DNA of 64,000 nucleotides from Balaenoptera acutorostrata (lineage: Eukaryota > Chordata > Mammalia > Artiodactyla > Balaenopteridae). Below the pieces are notes generated by a model. It made no database searches. It was given only the letters and a program-made list of their open reading frames with translations, and was not told the origin of the DNA. Each line of letters begins with the position of its first letter. Positions within the stretch are counted from its first letter, which is position 1. Positions 45,181-58,620 of this stretch are shown piece by piece. The position numbers were made by a program, and so were the translations under genes. The DNA lies in NCBI RefSeq assembly GCF_949987535.1, contig NC_080066.1:91283600-91347599 (forward strand), read 5' to 3'.

Positions 45181-46430
45181 TTCTTTCAGGGACACTTTTC
45201 CTTGCTCTAATATATTTTATCTTTTGCTGCTTTTGAAGTGAGCTCTCAATTACAAAATATCAAACTACACTAAAAAACGCCAGCCACTGGCACAGGATGG
45301 AGAAGCCCACAATTAAGGACAGACAGCAGCAGGTGGCAAGAGGTGGGAAGTGATTGAAGCTGTGGTTACAAATGCTCAAGTGTTGGATAGCTAAAACTAT
45401 CCAAAAGGTTGTGCCCTAATATTAGCACAGGTCAGACCCGTCACTACCTTAGCGGGTGGCCTCGGTGTGTTTGGGTTCAGATTCCACACGGCAATACAAT
45501 TTCTTCCAGTTAAGAGTTCTTGGATTGCACCAATCACAGGATGGCCTGAGGGCACCGGAACAGTCTATTAGTTTTTCAAAACGCTGTCGTAGACCTGATA
45601 GATGTACTGGGAGGCTTCATGAGCTAGCTCTACACTTCGGTGACAGTGTGTAATTGGGGTTTTCTGGCTGGCTATGGAGCTGGGCCAAAACCCAAATGCC
45701 ATTAGTGAGTCAGGGATTGGTACAGAATGTCCTGCCCTTCCACATTCCTCTTGGCAATAGTATAAACGCTGTTGTTTTGCAACTTGCTAGAAACAGTGTC
45801 AGCATTTAAATGACTTTCCTTAATCTGAAACTGAAGTTCATTTTCATTGGGGAATATCCTTCCGTGTTGCAAGGAAGACCTGGCACTTCATTTTGCCGTC
45901 TTCTACAAAAAGCACATTGAGTAGGATGAGGCAGCTGAAGTAGAAGATATCACGATTGTTTTTCACAGCCACCTGCAGGTGGTTCAGAGGTTGTATCTTC
46001 ATGACTGGGTCCAAGGTGTGGAGATGCAGGGAGACATCAATGCTCTGGTTTGGCATCAGTGGTGTAGGGATGGCCAGAGGAGTGCTGGGGATGACACCAA
46101 ACCTATTCTTGTTAAACTGAATTGCCAAGTCTGTCATGTGCTACAGAGCTTTCTTCATGAAGTTCATTTCCATATAGATGTGCCCTTGGAGGTGAGTAAA
46201 TGTTGCTGAAATCTCCAAGACTTTAGCCTTTACTGCAGGCAGCCAGACAGCTTTAGGAGCCCCATATCCACCAGGTGCCATGACTATCCCCATAGAGTGT
46301 TCAAGTTGGTTATTCAGACCACTGCTGACCACAGCAGGAGTAGGTGAAGGAGCAAAGGTTGCAGGCACTGATGATGGGGTGAAGGACTATCCCGCCAGAC
46401 TATGTAGCCCTCCCCCCAAGAGGTCCATCT
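45181..46430 (-). pseudogene. AP2B1: Processed pseudogene of AP-2 complex beta subunit (beta-adaptin ear)
   Basis: On the minus strand, with no introns, it gives the hinge and ear domain of beta2-adaptin: TFAPSPTPAVVSSGLN, MAPGGYGAPKAVWLPAVKAK, HIYMEMNF, then MTDLAIQFNKNRFGVIPSTP, LQVAVKNNRDIFYFSCL, LFVEDGKMKCQVFLAT, and finally SQYIYQVYD with the stop at 45568-45570. About 390 bases of 3' UTR follow. It lacks everything N-terminal to the hinge (5' truncated at about 46430). A CAG-to-TAG change near 46139 breaks the frame before MTDL, and indels lie in the ear. In cells beta2-adaptin links clathrin to cargo adaptors at the plasma membrane; this copy cannot do so. It resembles AP2B1 more than AP1B1. 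I saw no clear A tail. Confidence 0.9.
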
Positions 46431-48510
46431 TTTTGAATTATACTTTTGTCTGGATATAAGCCCAGGAGAGGGGTTGCTGGATCCTATGACCACTCTATTT
46501 TTATTTTTTTGAGGAACCTCCATACTGTTTTCTATAATGGCTGCACCAATTTACATTCCCACCAACAGTGTAGAAGTGTTCCCTTTTCTCCACCCCCTCT
46601 CCAGCATTTATTTGTAGAATTTTAAATGATGGCCATTCTGACTGGTTTAAGGTGATACCTCACGGTAGTTTTGATCTGCAATTCCTCTAATAATTAGCAA
46701 TGGTGAGTATCTTTTCATGTGCCTATTGGCCATCTGTATGTCTTCTTTGGAGAAATGTCTATTTCAGTCTTCTGCCCATTTTTTTGATTGGGTTGGTTTT
46801 TTTGTGATTCAGTTGTATGAGCTGTTTGTATATTTTGGAAATTAAGCCCTTGTAGGTTACATCATTTGCAAATAGTTGCTCCCATTCCACAGGTTGTCTT
46901 TCCATTTTCTTTATGGTTTCCTTAGCTGTGGAAAAGCTTGTAAGTTTGTAAAGGTCCCATCTGTTTATTTTTGCCTTTATTTCCATTACCTTGGGAGAAT
47001 GATCTATAGAAACATTGGTACAACTTGTGTCAGAGAATGTTTTGCCTATGTTCTTTTCTAAAAGTTTTATAGTGTCATGTGTTATATTTAACTGTTTCAG
47101 CCATTTTGAGTTTATTTTTGTGCATGGTGTGAGGATGTGTTCTAACTTCAATGGTTTACCTGTGGCTGTCCAACATTCCCAACACCACATGCTAAAGAGA
47201 CTGTCTTTTTTCCCATTGTATATTCTTGCCTCCTTTGTTGAAGATTAATTGACCATTGGTGTATGGGTTTTTTTCCGGGCTCTCTAGTCTGTTTCATCGA
47301 CCCATATGTCTGTTTTTGTGCCAATACCATGCTGTTTTGATTACTGTCGCTTTGTAGTGTTCTCTGAAGTCTGGAAGCATTATATCTCCTGCTTTGTTCT
47401 TTTTCCTCACGATTGCTTTGGCAATTCTGGGTTGTTTATGGTTCCATATAAATTTTAGGATTCTTTGTTCTAGTTCTGTGGAAAATATCATGAGTAATTT
47501 GATAGGGATGTCATTAAATCTGCAGATTGCTTTGGGTCCAATGGCCATTTTAATAATATTTCTTCCAATCCAAGGGCATAGGATAGCTTTCCATTTTTTT
47601 GAATTCTCTTCACTTTCCTTTATTAATGTTTTATAGTTCTCAGCTTATAAGTCTCTCACAACTTTGATCAGGTTTATTCACAAGTATTTTATTTTTTTGG
47701 ATGCAATTTTAAAAGGGATTTTTCCCCATTCCCTTTCTGCTATTTCATTGTTAATATAAAGACATGCAACTGATTTCTGTATTTTAATATTGTATCCTGC
47801 TACCTTGCTGAATCTGTTTATCAGTTCTAGTAGTTTGTGTGTGAAGTCTTTAGGTTCTATATATCGTATCATGTCATCTGCCTATAATGAAAATTTTACC
47901 TCTTCCCTTCCAATTTGGATACATTTTCTTTCTTTTTCTTGTCTGATTGCCGTGGCTAGACTTCCAGTATTATGTTGAATAGAAGTGGTGAGACTGGGCA
48001 TCCTTGTCTTCTTCCAGATTTTAGTGAGAAGGCTAAGTGCTTTTCACCATTAAGTATCATATTGGCTGTGGGTTTGTCATAAATAGCTTTTAGTATGTTG
48101 AGATATGTTCCCTCTATACCCACTTTCATAAGAGTTTTTATCATGAATTGGTGTTGAAATTTATCAAATGGTTTTTCTGAATCTATTGAGATGATCATGT
48201 CATTTTTGTCTTTTTTGTTGTTGATGTGGTGTATCACACATGGATTGATTTGCATATGTTGAAGAATCCTTGTGGCCCTAAGATAACTCAGCACGTTCAT
48301 GGTGTATGATCTTTTTTATGCATTGTTTGGTTCGGTTTGCCAACATTTTGTTGAGAATTTTAGGTTCTATATGCATCAAAGGTATTGACCTGTCATTTTC
48401 TTTTTTGGTGGTGTCTTTGTCTGGTTTTGGTATCAGGGTGATAGCGGCTTCATAGAATGTCTTTGGGAGGCTTCCTTTCTCTTCAATCTTTTGGAAGACT
48501 ATCATAAGGA
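46431..48510 (-). mobile_element. Minus-strand older L1, ORF2 RT to C-terminus
   Basis: Reads on the minus strand as RT ([20 protein letters not shown] near 48220, [19 protein letters not shown] near 47980), then the thumb and C-terminal part down to 46440. Frames are broken. It meets a separate 5' UTR segment at about 48510. Confidence 0.88.
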
Positions 48511-49895
48511 GTATGTGTTGACCAGAGTTTGCACTCGATGTTGAACGGCGCCTCCTCGTTGCTCTGTGGTTGACACAGCCCTGTCGGGGGCAGGGTCTGC
48601 TCCCTAGTTGTTGGAATAGAAGCCCCCAGGTCTGTTTCTATGCTGGATTAGAGAGCATAATTAGGTAGGCTGGATTGGAGCACTCCCAATGGGAGGGGAG
48701 TCACTGAGATTCCTCTGCCGGAGCTGTCCACCAGGAAGTGTGCTCTGCGGTGTCACCTGTCACCCATGGTGCGGGCTTACAAAATACACTGTTGTTGGCA
48801 CTGCTCTCAGCCCCACCTCAACTGTGGGAATGCAGGCAATCAGCCCTGGTATCCCTTAGGCACGGTGTTCACAAAGCCACCAACGCAGATCCGTAGGTGC
48901 TGATCCACTGATGTCAGGTGCCAGGACCACAGTGCCCCACCCATGGACCCACTGTGGGAGCTATGGAAGCAGACTAAACCCCAGCCCGGCCCAGCCTCCT
49001 TGTGCTCGTGCCCATGAAGCCCACAGCTGCTAAGGCTGGAACCGTCCCAGACACGGGAGTGCCCACTGTCCACTCGAATGTCCCACAGGCACTGAGTTTA
49101 TAAAGCCAGTGGCAGTGGCATAAATCTGCAAATTGCACAGCCATGGGGAGAGGGCTCGGGTATCAGCCTTGCTTCCTAAGTCAGGAAGTACCTTGGGATC
49201 CACTCTGATTTCAACCCCACCTCCACGTGTGGGCAACTTGCTGGTGCTTGTGTGCTCCCAGAGGTCATCGTAGAGGTGGCACCAAGAAAGAGGCTGCTAT
49301 GGTGGCCCTGCCCCTCCCATCAGCTGCCCCTCAACAATGATGTTTTGCTTCTATGGCCAACCTGGTCTTCTTCTGCATACACCCCGGGTTGGGCACTTAC
49401 CACACTCCAGCCTCTTCGGGCTGTCTGCGTGCAGCCAAACCCAGTCCAATCCCCTGGTCTGTCCTCTGAATCCCAAGTTTCAGCACCCAAAACCCACACA
49501 TACCAGCAGGCTTGGGCTGAGGACTGCAGCGAGGTAGTACAGATCCTCTGTGCGTGTCTCTGTTTTGTCTGCTGCAAACTGACTGCTGTGCTCTCCTTGA
49601 AGCCTCTGCAGCTCCGTTTCTGTCCCAGCTCACGTCCCCACTGGTGAAGGGGGTTCCCAGGGTGAGGGAAACTGTCCTCTTTCACAGCTCCCTCCCAAGA
49701 GGAAGCTGCTTCTTCTTTTTTTTCTTTCATCCTATCTCACTATGTGGAGATCTTTCTTGCACGTCTGGGTGTCTGAGATATTCTGCTGGCATTCAGTAGG
49801 TATTCTGTGAGGACTGTTCCACATGTATGTATTTTTGATGTATTAGTGAGAGGAGGTGAATTCCACATCCTTCTGTTCTGCCATCTTGACTCACC
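48511..49895 (-). mobile_element. L1 5' UTR segment joined to ORF2 (internal deletion)
   Basis: A GC-rich 1.4-kb stretch whose right end, read on the minus strand, is tgagtcaagatggcagaaca, a typical L1 5' end. ORF1 and the ORF2 endonuclease half that should separate it from the RT at 48510 are absent. The many GC-rich frames here (for example 49252-49647) are non-coding. Confidence 0.72.
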
Positions 49896-52165
49896 CTCTA
49901 TATAACTTGTTTGCCTTTTTTCTTCTACTTCAGGAAATCAAATTATCGATGCCTGAAGGAAACTGACCAGAGGCCCAAGGACACAGGAAATATCAAGGTC
50001 ATTACACAAACATCAGCCCAACAGAACCCCTAAAGCCCAGATCCTGAAGAAGCAAAAGAGGAGATAAACTGCCTCAAAAGGGACAGTAGTCATGTATACT
50101 CCCTGCAAGTGTACATCAGAGGGCTTGTTTCCACTGATGACGACAAGAGATGCTACAACGATTCTTTAAGTTTTCAATATAATGGAAAATAAACCGATTA
50201 CATTGGCATTTTAATTTATTTTCCCCTACCATCATTGAGGTTGGGTGCCCCTTCATATGTAAAATGATTGTTTTTATTTCTTTTTCAGTGAAATTTAATT
50301 TCATAGGTTCCAAATATTTTTATTTGGTTGCTTCTATTTTTTCTCTTTACTGAGAGGTAATTTGAATATACTGTATATTTGGGATGTCTTCTCCCACAGC
50401 ATCCTTCCAAACCAATTACTGTCCACACAGTCACTAAAAAATTTGTCAAGAACTTGTTGTCACAGGTCATCCACCACTCAAGACACTTGATATGAGGGCC
50501 ATCTGCCATGCACAGCCTTACATCAAGAGTTCTTTACTGAGCTCTTTGCTCTCAACATGTGGACCAGATAAAGGACAGGATGAGGATATCATTATTCCCT
50601 CACCTTCTGCACTCAAGCACATTGGTCACTGCTGAAACGTCATTGCCAAGCTAACAGAAAACAGGCCTGGGATCTTCTCCTATGGTTTTCCCTAGTTTGC
50701 CACCAAGACATTTGATCTGGAGCATGTCACCATCACCTTACCCTGAGAAGTTTTTTTTTTCTAAAATGAACCTGAAATACTGTATTTTTCTCCTTTTATG
50801 TCCAAGGAGAAACAGCTCTAGTTTTCTAAGTCATAAAAAAAAGTTATAAATATGACGTTTGGGGCAAGAGATAGAAAATCAACATTTTGGGGCTTCTCTA
50901 CACCACCACCCTGCAAGTCATGTGATCGGGCTTATAATCAATCAGCTGACCGCTGTTCCTCACTGAACAGCTTTAAATCAGCTCCACACCCTTTAACTTA
51001 CCTGACCCTGTATGAACTCAGAATCTGCCCCTGAAACCTGCACCTTCAAAAGTCAGGAGCTTCACGTTGATCCCAGCACTGAACATAGCTCTGGGCATAC
51101 AGGCTGTGATCACTGATGGTGCAACAGATAAGTAAGTAAGACCTTCTGCTGAGGTCAGGGGTGTGTAGACAGAAGGTAGAGGCTCGGATCTAAATGGAAG
51201 AAAGAAGTTTGGGGAGAACTCTGGAGAACTTGGGCACAGGGTGGAGTACAGGCAGCCATCAAAAATATTGCTGGTTTTATATGCTCCACATTCACAACCA
51301 CCTGCCCTGTTTTCCAGGTTCAAACACTCACGCAGGCCTGTAGCGAGTAAACTGTCAGCCCAAGATTCAAACAAGGTATTTCTGAGTCCAGAATCCTACC
51401 TCTGGTGAAAACAAAGGCAGTCATAGTGCAGACAGCATTCCACAGTGTCTGGCCACTGTGCCACCTGACCAGGCTGTAAGTTCACGATCGGATACTGATG
51501 GCAGACCTATGTCCCCTCTGTGAAGGGACACAGTTTGGGCCAGAGAGTCAGAGGTGTCTGGTGTATCTAATCCTGTATCCACCAAGTGTGCAGCAGATTG
51601 ATGGAAAGGGATGAAAAGCATATTTTCTCTCAATTCATGTTAGTTTATCAAAAGAATACAGTTTTGTCTTAGTTAAGCAGAATACTTTTAAATAGCGTAG
51701 ACAGCTCAAAACTGCTGTTTAGGGAACTGAAAACCAAGTCAGCCATGAACAGTGCTTTAAAATCCTTGGAAATCAGTAAGAGGTGAGGATTTGGTTTGGC
51801 ATAGTGTTGAGTGCAGGAGTAAAGAAGCAGAGACATCACCTCCCAAAAGACACTGAAATCCCATGGCACCAATGGATCAGCTGCAGGGGCAGGGGTTTTG
51901 GGTGGAGGGTATTTCTCTCAAAATCTCCCAGGGCACTCACCCTTCTCTATGCCACCCCATTACTCCATTCACTTTTCCTTTCTCCATTTCTGGAACCCCT
52001 GGGGCAGCACTTCTTAAGCTGGAGCCCCCAGAGACCACCTCTGCAGTCCAGATTTTTCATGGATCTTTACAAACTCTTGACTGGAAGCCAGGTGGCAAGG
52101 CCCCCGGGTGTGCGGCTGGACCAGGAGTGCAGGGGAGAACTGGAGCCTTAAAGCACAACGAATGA
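49896..52165. other. About 2.3 kb with no recognised feature
   Basis: Neither L1 nor SINE by eye. Composition is moderate, without long runs. The largest frames are 118 codons (51018-51374, minus) and 122 codons (51783-52151, plus); neither has a recognisable family, and both are within the range expected by chance. It could hold ancient repeats (MIR, L2, old LTRs) that I cannot call without alignment. Confidence 0.4.
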
Positions 52166-53228
52166 TCAGAAAGAAAAATGAACGAAACAATCCTATTTAC
52201 CATCATATCAAAAGAAATAAATACCTGGGAACAAACCTACCTGAGGAGACAAAAGAACCATACTCCGAACACTATAAGATGCTGATTAAAGAAATTAAAA
52301 ATGACACAAACAGGTGGAATGATACACTATATTCTTGTACTGAAAGAATCAATATTGTTAAAATACTCATATAACTGAAGACAATCCACAGATTAAATGC
52401 AATCCCTATCAAATGACCAATGGCATATTTCACAGAACTAGAATAAAAAAAAATTAAGTTTGTATGGAAACACAAAGACCCCTAGTAGCCACACTAACCT
52501 TAAGAAAGAAAAATGGAGCTGGAGGTATGAGACGTCCTGACTTCTGGCCATACTACAAAGTTGCAGTCCTGAAAACAACAGGGTACTGGCACAAAGCAGA
52601 AATATAGATCAATGGAGCAGAAAAGAAAGCCCAGAAGTAAACCCAATCACCTATGGTCAATTAATCTATGACAACAGAGGCAAGAATATACAATGGAGAA
52701 AAGACAGCCTCTTCAATAAGTGGTGCTGGGAAAACTGGACAGTTACATGTAAAAGAATGAAATTACAACATTCTTTAACATCATACACAAAAATAATCTT
52801 AAAATGAATTAAAGACCTAAATGAAAGAATAGATACTATAAAACTCCTAGAGGAAAACATAGGCAGAAGACACTTTGACATAAATTGCAGCAAAATCTTT
52901 TGGGATCCATCTCCTAGGGTTATGAAGATAAAAAGAAAAATAAACAAATGGAACCTAGTTGAACTGAAAATCTTTTGCGCAACAATGGAAACCATAAACA
53001 AAATGAAAAGACAACTTGTGGAATGGGAGAAAATATTGACAAACGATGTAACCCACAAGGGATTAAACTCCAAAATATACAGTTTATGAAGCTCAATATA
53101 AAAAAAACTGAATGAAAAAAATTGCAGAAGCTCTAAATAGACATTTCTCCCAAGAAGACATACAGATGGCCAACAGGCATATGAAAAGATGCTAAAAGTG
53201 CTAATTATGAGAAATGTAAATCAAAAGT
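52166..53228 (+). mobile_element. Old L1 ORF2 C-terminal region
   Basis: Decayed ORF2 text from NKYLGTNLPEETKEPYSEHY (about 52208) to the region before the cysteine motif at about 53225. There it is interrupted by L1-4; a matching 3' end continues at 58214, with about 200 bases of the expected text missing between the two. Confidence 0.82.
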
Positions 53229-53981
53229 ACAATGAAGGGAGAAAATACAAGAAACGTTTAACAAGGACCTAGAAGAACCAAAGAGCAAGAAAACAATGAT
53301 GAACAACACAATAAATGAAATTAAAAATTCTCTAGAAGGAATCAATAACAGAATAACTGAGGCAGAAGAACAGATAAGCGACCTGGAAGATAAAATAGTG
53401 GAAATAACGACTGCAGAGCAGTATAAAGAAAAAAGAATGAAATGAATTGAGGACAGTTTCAGAGACCTCTGGGACAATGTGAAATGCACCCACATTCGAA
53501 TTATAGGGGTCCCAGAAGAAAAAGACAAAAAAGAAAGGGACTGAGAAAATATTTCAAGAGATTATAGTTGAAAACTTCCCTAATATGGGAAAGGAAATAG
53601 TCAGTCAAGTCCAGGAAGCACAGAGTGTCCCAAACAGGATAAATCCAAGGAGAAACACACCAAGACACATATTAATCAAACTATCAAAAATTAAATACAA
53701 AGAAAAAATATTAAAAGCAGCAAGGGAAAAGCAACAAATAACATACAAGGTAATCCCCTTAAGGTTAACAGCTGATCTTTCAGCAGAAACTCTGCAAGCC
53801 AGAAGGGAGTGGCAGGACATATGTGATGAAAGGGAAAAACCTACAACCAAGATTACTCTACCCAGCAAGGATCTCATTCAGACTCAATGGAGAAATTAAA
53901 AGCTTTACAGACAAGCAAAAGCTAAGAGAATTCAGCACCACCAAACCAGCTCTACAACAAATGCTAAAGGAACTTCTCTAG
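53229..53981 (+). pseudogene. L1 ORF1 remnant in L1-4
   Basis: Lacks the first ~50 codons. The coiled coil is broken by a TGA near 53444 (AAATGAATTGAGG) and a one-base insertion near 53527. The C-terminal part is open at 53585-53899 and changes frame near 53825. The normal stop TAG is at 53979-53981. Confidence 0.88.
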
Positions 53982-54039
53982 GCAGGAAACACAAGGGAAG
54001 GAAAAGACGTACAAAAACAAACCAAAAACAATTAAGAAA

Positions 54040-57000
54040 ATGGTAATAGGAACATACATATCAATAATTACCTTAAATGTAAATGGATTAAATGCTCCAA
54101 CCAAAAGACATAGACTGGCTGAATGGATACAAAAACAAGACCTGTATATATGCTGTCTGCAAGAGTCCCACTTCAGACCTAGGGACACAAAGAGACTGAA
54201 AGTGAGGGGATGGAAAAAGATATTCCATTCAAATGGAAATCAAAACAAAGCAGGAGTAGCAATTCTCATATCAGACAGAATAGACTTTAAAATAAAGACT
54301 ATTACAAGGACAAAGAAGGACACTACATAATGATCAAGGGATCAATCCCAGAAGATATAACAATTGTAAACATTTATGCACCCAACATAGGAGCACCTCA
54401 GTACATAAGGCGAATGCTAACAGCCGTAAAAGGGGAAGTCGACAGTAACACAATAATAGTAGGAGACTTTAACAACCCACCTTCACCAATAGACAGATCA
54501 ACCAAAATGAAAACACATAAAAAAGACAAGCTTTAAATGATACATTAAAAAAGATGGATTTAATTGATATTTATAGGACATTCTATCCAAAAAACAACAG
54601 AATACACTTCCTTCTCAAGTGCTCATTGAACATTCTCCAGAATAGATCATATCTTGGGTCGCAAATCAAGCCTTGGTAAATTTAAGAAATTGAAATTGTA
54701 TCAAGTATCTTTTCTGACCACAATGCTATGAGACTAGATATCAATTACAGGAAAAAATCTGTAAAAATACAAACACATGGAGGCTAAACTAACCAAGAGA
54801 TCACTGAAGAAATCATAGAGGAAATCAAAAAATGCCTAGAAACTAATGACACTGAAAACACGACAGCCCAAAAGCTATGGGATGCAGCAAAAGCAGTTCT
54901 AAGAGGGAAGTTTATAGCAATACAATCCTACCTCAAGAAACAAGCAAAATTTCAAATAAAAAACGTAACCTTATACCTAAAGCAATTAAAGAAAGAAGAA
55001 CAAAAAAAAATCCCCAAAGTTAGCAGAAGGAAAGAAATCATAAAGATCAGATCAGAAATAAATGAAAAAGAAGTAAAGGAAACCATAGCAAAGGTCAATA
55101 AAACTAAAAGCTGGTTCTTTGAGAAGATAAACAAAATTGATAAACCATTAGCCAGACTCATCAAGAAAAAAAGGGAGAAGACTCAAATCAACAGAATTAG
55201 AAACAAAAAAGGAGAAGTAACAATGGACACTGCAGAAATACAAAGGATCATGAGAGATTACTACAAGCAACTATATACCATTATAATGGACAACCTGGAA
55301 GAAACGAATAAATTCTTAGAAAAGCACAACCTTCCAAGACTGAACCAGGAAGAAATAGAAAATATAAACAGACCAATCACAAGCACTGAAATTGAAACTG
55401 TGTTTAAAACTCTTCCAACAAACAAAGGCGCAGGACCAGATGGCTTCACACACGAATTCTATGAAACATTTAGAGAAGAGCTAACACCTATCCTTCTCAA
55501 ACTCTTACAAAATATTGCAGAGGGAGGAACACTCCCAAACTCATTCTACGAGGCCACCATCACCCTGATACCAAAACCAGACAAAGATGTCACAAAGAAA
55601 GAAAACTACAGGCCAATATCACTGATGAACAGAGATGCAAAAATCCTCAACAAAATACTAGCAAACAGAATCCAACAGCATATTAAAAGGAGCATACACC
55701 ATGATTAAGTGGGGTTTATCCCAGGAATGCAAGGATTCTTCAATACATGAAAATCAATCAATATGATACACCATATTAACAAATTGAAGGACAAAACCCA
55801 TATTATAATCTCAATAGATGCAGAAAAAGCTTTGACAGAATTCAACACCCATTTATGATAAACACTGTCCAGGAAGTAGGCATAGAGGTAACTTACCTCA
55901 ACATAATAAAGGGCATATATGACAAACCCACAGCCACCATCATTCTCAATGGTGAGTAACTGAATCCATTTCCTCTAAGATCAGGAACAAGACAAGGTTG
56001 CCACTCTCACCACTATTATTCAACATAGTTTTGGAAGCTTTAGCCATGGCAGTCAGAGATGAAAAAGAAATAAAAGGAATCCAAATCCGAAAAGAAGAAG
56101 TAAAACTCTCACTGTTTGCAGATGACATGATACTATACATAGAGAATCCTAAAGATGCTACCTGAAAACTACTAGAGCTAATCAATGAATTTGGTAAAGT
56201 AGCAGGATACAAAATTAATGCAGAGAACTCTCTTGCATTCCTATACACTAATGAAGAAAAATCTGAAGGAAAAATTAAGGAAACACTCCCATATATCACT
56301 GCAACAGAAAGAATAAAATACCTAGGAATAAAGCTACCTAAGGAGACAAAAGACCTGTGTGCAGAAAACTATAAGACACTGATGAAAGAAATTAAAAATG
56401 ATACAAAGAGATGGAGAGATATGCCATTTCCTTGGATTAAAAGAAGCAACATTGTGAAAATAACTATACTACCCAAAGCAATCCACAGATTCAATGCAAT
56501 CCCTATCAAACTACCAATGACATTTTTCACAGAACTAGAACAAAAAATTTCACAATTTGTATGGAAACACAAATGACCCCAAATAGCCAAAGCAATCTTG
56601 GGAAAGAAAAACGGAGCTGGAGGAATCAGGCTCCCTGACTTCAGAGTATACTACAAAGCTACAGTGATCAAGACAGTATGGTACTGGCACAAAAACAGAA
56701 ATATAGATCAATGGAACAGGAGAGAAAGCCCAAAGATATACCCATGCACCTATGGTCACCTTATCTTTGATAAAGGAGGCAAGATTATACAATGGAGAAA
56801 GCACAGCCTCTTCAATAAGTGGTGCTGGGAAAAATGGAGAGCTACATTCAAAAGAATGAAATTAGAACACTCCTTAACACCATACACAAAAATAAACTCA
56901 AAATGGATTAAAGACCTAAATGTAAAGCCAGACACTATAAAACTCTTAGAAGAAAACATAGGCAGAACACTCTATGACATAAATCACAGCAAGATCCTTT

Positions 57001-57838
57001 TTGACCCACCTCCTAGAGAAATGGAAATAAAAACAAAAATAAACAAATGGGACCTAATGAAAGTTAAAAGCTTTGGCACAGCAAAGGAAACCATTAACAA
57101 GATGAAAAGACAACCCTCAGAATGGGAAAATATTTTGCAAATGAAGCAACTGACAAAGGATTAATCTCCAAAATATACAAGCAGCTCATGCAGCTCAACA
57201 TCACAAAGACAAACAATGCAATCCAAAAATGGACAGAAGACCTAAATAGACATTTCTCCAAAGAAGATATACAGATTGCCAACAAACACATGAAAGGATG
57301 CTCAACATCACTAATCATTAGAGAAATGAAAATCAAAACTACAATGAGATATCATCTCACACCAGTTAGAATGGCCATCATCAAAATATCTACAAACAAT
57401 AAATGCTGTAAAGGGTGTGGAGAAAAGGGAACCCTTTTGCACTGTTGGTGGGAATGTAAATTGATACAGCCTCTGTGGAGAACAGTAAGGAGGTTCCTTA
57501 AAAAACTAAAAATAGAACTACAATAGGACCCAGCAGTCCCACTACTGGGCATATACCCTGAGAAAACCATAATTCAAAAAGAGTCATGTACCACCATGTT
57601 CATTGCAGCACTATTTACAATAGAAAGGACATGGAAGCAACCTAAGTGTCCACTGACAGATGAATGGATAAATAAGATGTGGCACATATATACAATGGAC
57701 TATTATTCAGCCATAGAAAGAAGGAAAATTGAGTTATTTGTAGTGAGGTGGATGGAACTAGAGTCTGTCATACAGAGTGAAGTAAGTCATAAAGAGAAAA
57801 ACAAGTACTGTATGGTAACACATATATATAGAATCTAA
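54040..57838 (+). pseudogene. L1 ORF2 remnant in L1-4
   Basis: Endonuclease pieces at 54040-54330 and 54330-54536, RT start at 55223-55708, catalytic FADD near 56118, then 56382-56576, 56598-57164, 57122-57526 and 57596-57838 with the cysteine motif near 57405. At least eight frame breaks make it non-functional. Confidence 0.9.
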
Positions 57839-58213
57839 AAAAAAAGGTTTTGATGAACCTAGGGGCAAGACAGGAATAAAGACGCAGACATAGAGAATGG
57901 ACTTGAGCACACGGGGTGGGGGAAGGGTAAGCTGAGACGAAGTGAGAGAGTAGCATTGACATGTATACACTACCAAATGTAAAATAGTTAGCTAGTGGGA
58001 AGCAGCCACATAGCACAGGAGATCAGCTTGGTGCTTTGTGACCACCTAGATGGGTGGGATAGGGAGGGTGGGAGGGGGATGCAAGAGGGAGGTGATATGG
58101 GGATATATGTATAAGTATAGCTGATTCATCTCGTTATACACCAGAAACTAACACAACATTTTAAAGCAATTATAGTCCAATAAAGATGTTAAAAATTAAT
58201 TAATTAATTTAAA

Positions 58214-58620
58214 AAAGAAACAAAGGATACATGCACCCCAATGTTCACTGCAGCACTATTTACAATAGCCAAGACATCAAAGCAACATGAATGTCCATTG
58301 ACAGAAGAATGGACAAAGAAGATGTGGTATACTACTCAGACATAAAAAAATGAAATAATGCCATTTGCAGCAACATGGATTGACCTAGAGATAAACATAC
58401 TAAGTAAAGTAAGTCAGACAGAAAATGACAAATACCATATGATATCACTGGTATGTTGAACCTAAAAAAAATGATACACATGAACTTATTTACAAAATAG
58501 AAACCAACTCACAGATAAAGAAAACAAAGTTAAGGTTACCAAAGGGGAAAGGTGGGAAGGAGGAATATAGTATATTAACCATACTTCAATAAAAAATATA
58601 AAAAATAAATTGCATTAAAA
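58214..58620 (+). mobile_element. Old L1 3' end, continuing the L1 interrupted at 53228
   Basis: ORF2 C-terminal phrase (caatgttcactgcagcacta at about 58238), 3' UTR and an A-rich tail by 58620. Its age and orientation match 52166-53228. Confidence 0.75.

Larger units (their letters stand above)
53229..58213 (+). mobile_element. 5'-truncated LINE-1 (L1-4)
   Basis: Begins inside ORF1 (aatacaagaaacgtttaaca) and runs through the rest of ORF1, ORF2, a G-rich 3' UTR, AATAAA at 58179-58184 and a taattaattaa-type tail. Same family as L1-1 to L1-3, but more decayed. Clear target-site duplications were not seen; the insertion may have removed some host sequence. Confidence 0.9.

Noticed and set aside
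48840..49799. Several 65-136-codon frames in GC-rich DNA
   Set aside because: They lie in an L1 5' UTR on the minus strand and have no homology that I can see.
51018..51374. 118-codon minus-strand frame in the unassigned island
   Set aside because: Composition and length fit chance; no domain, signal peptide or repeat is visible. Kept only as part of the unassigned region.
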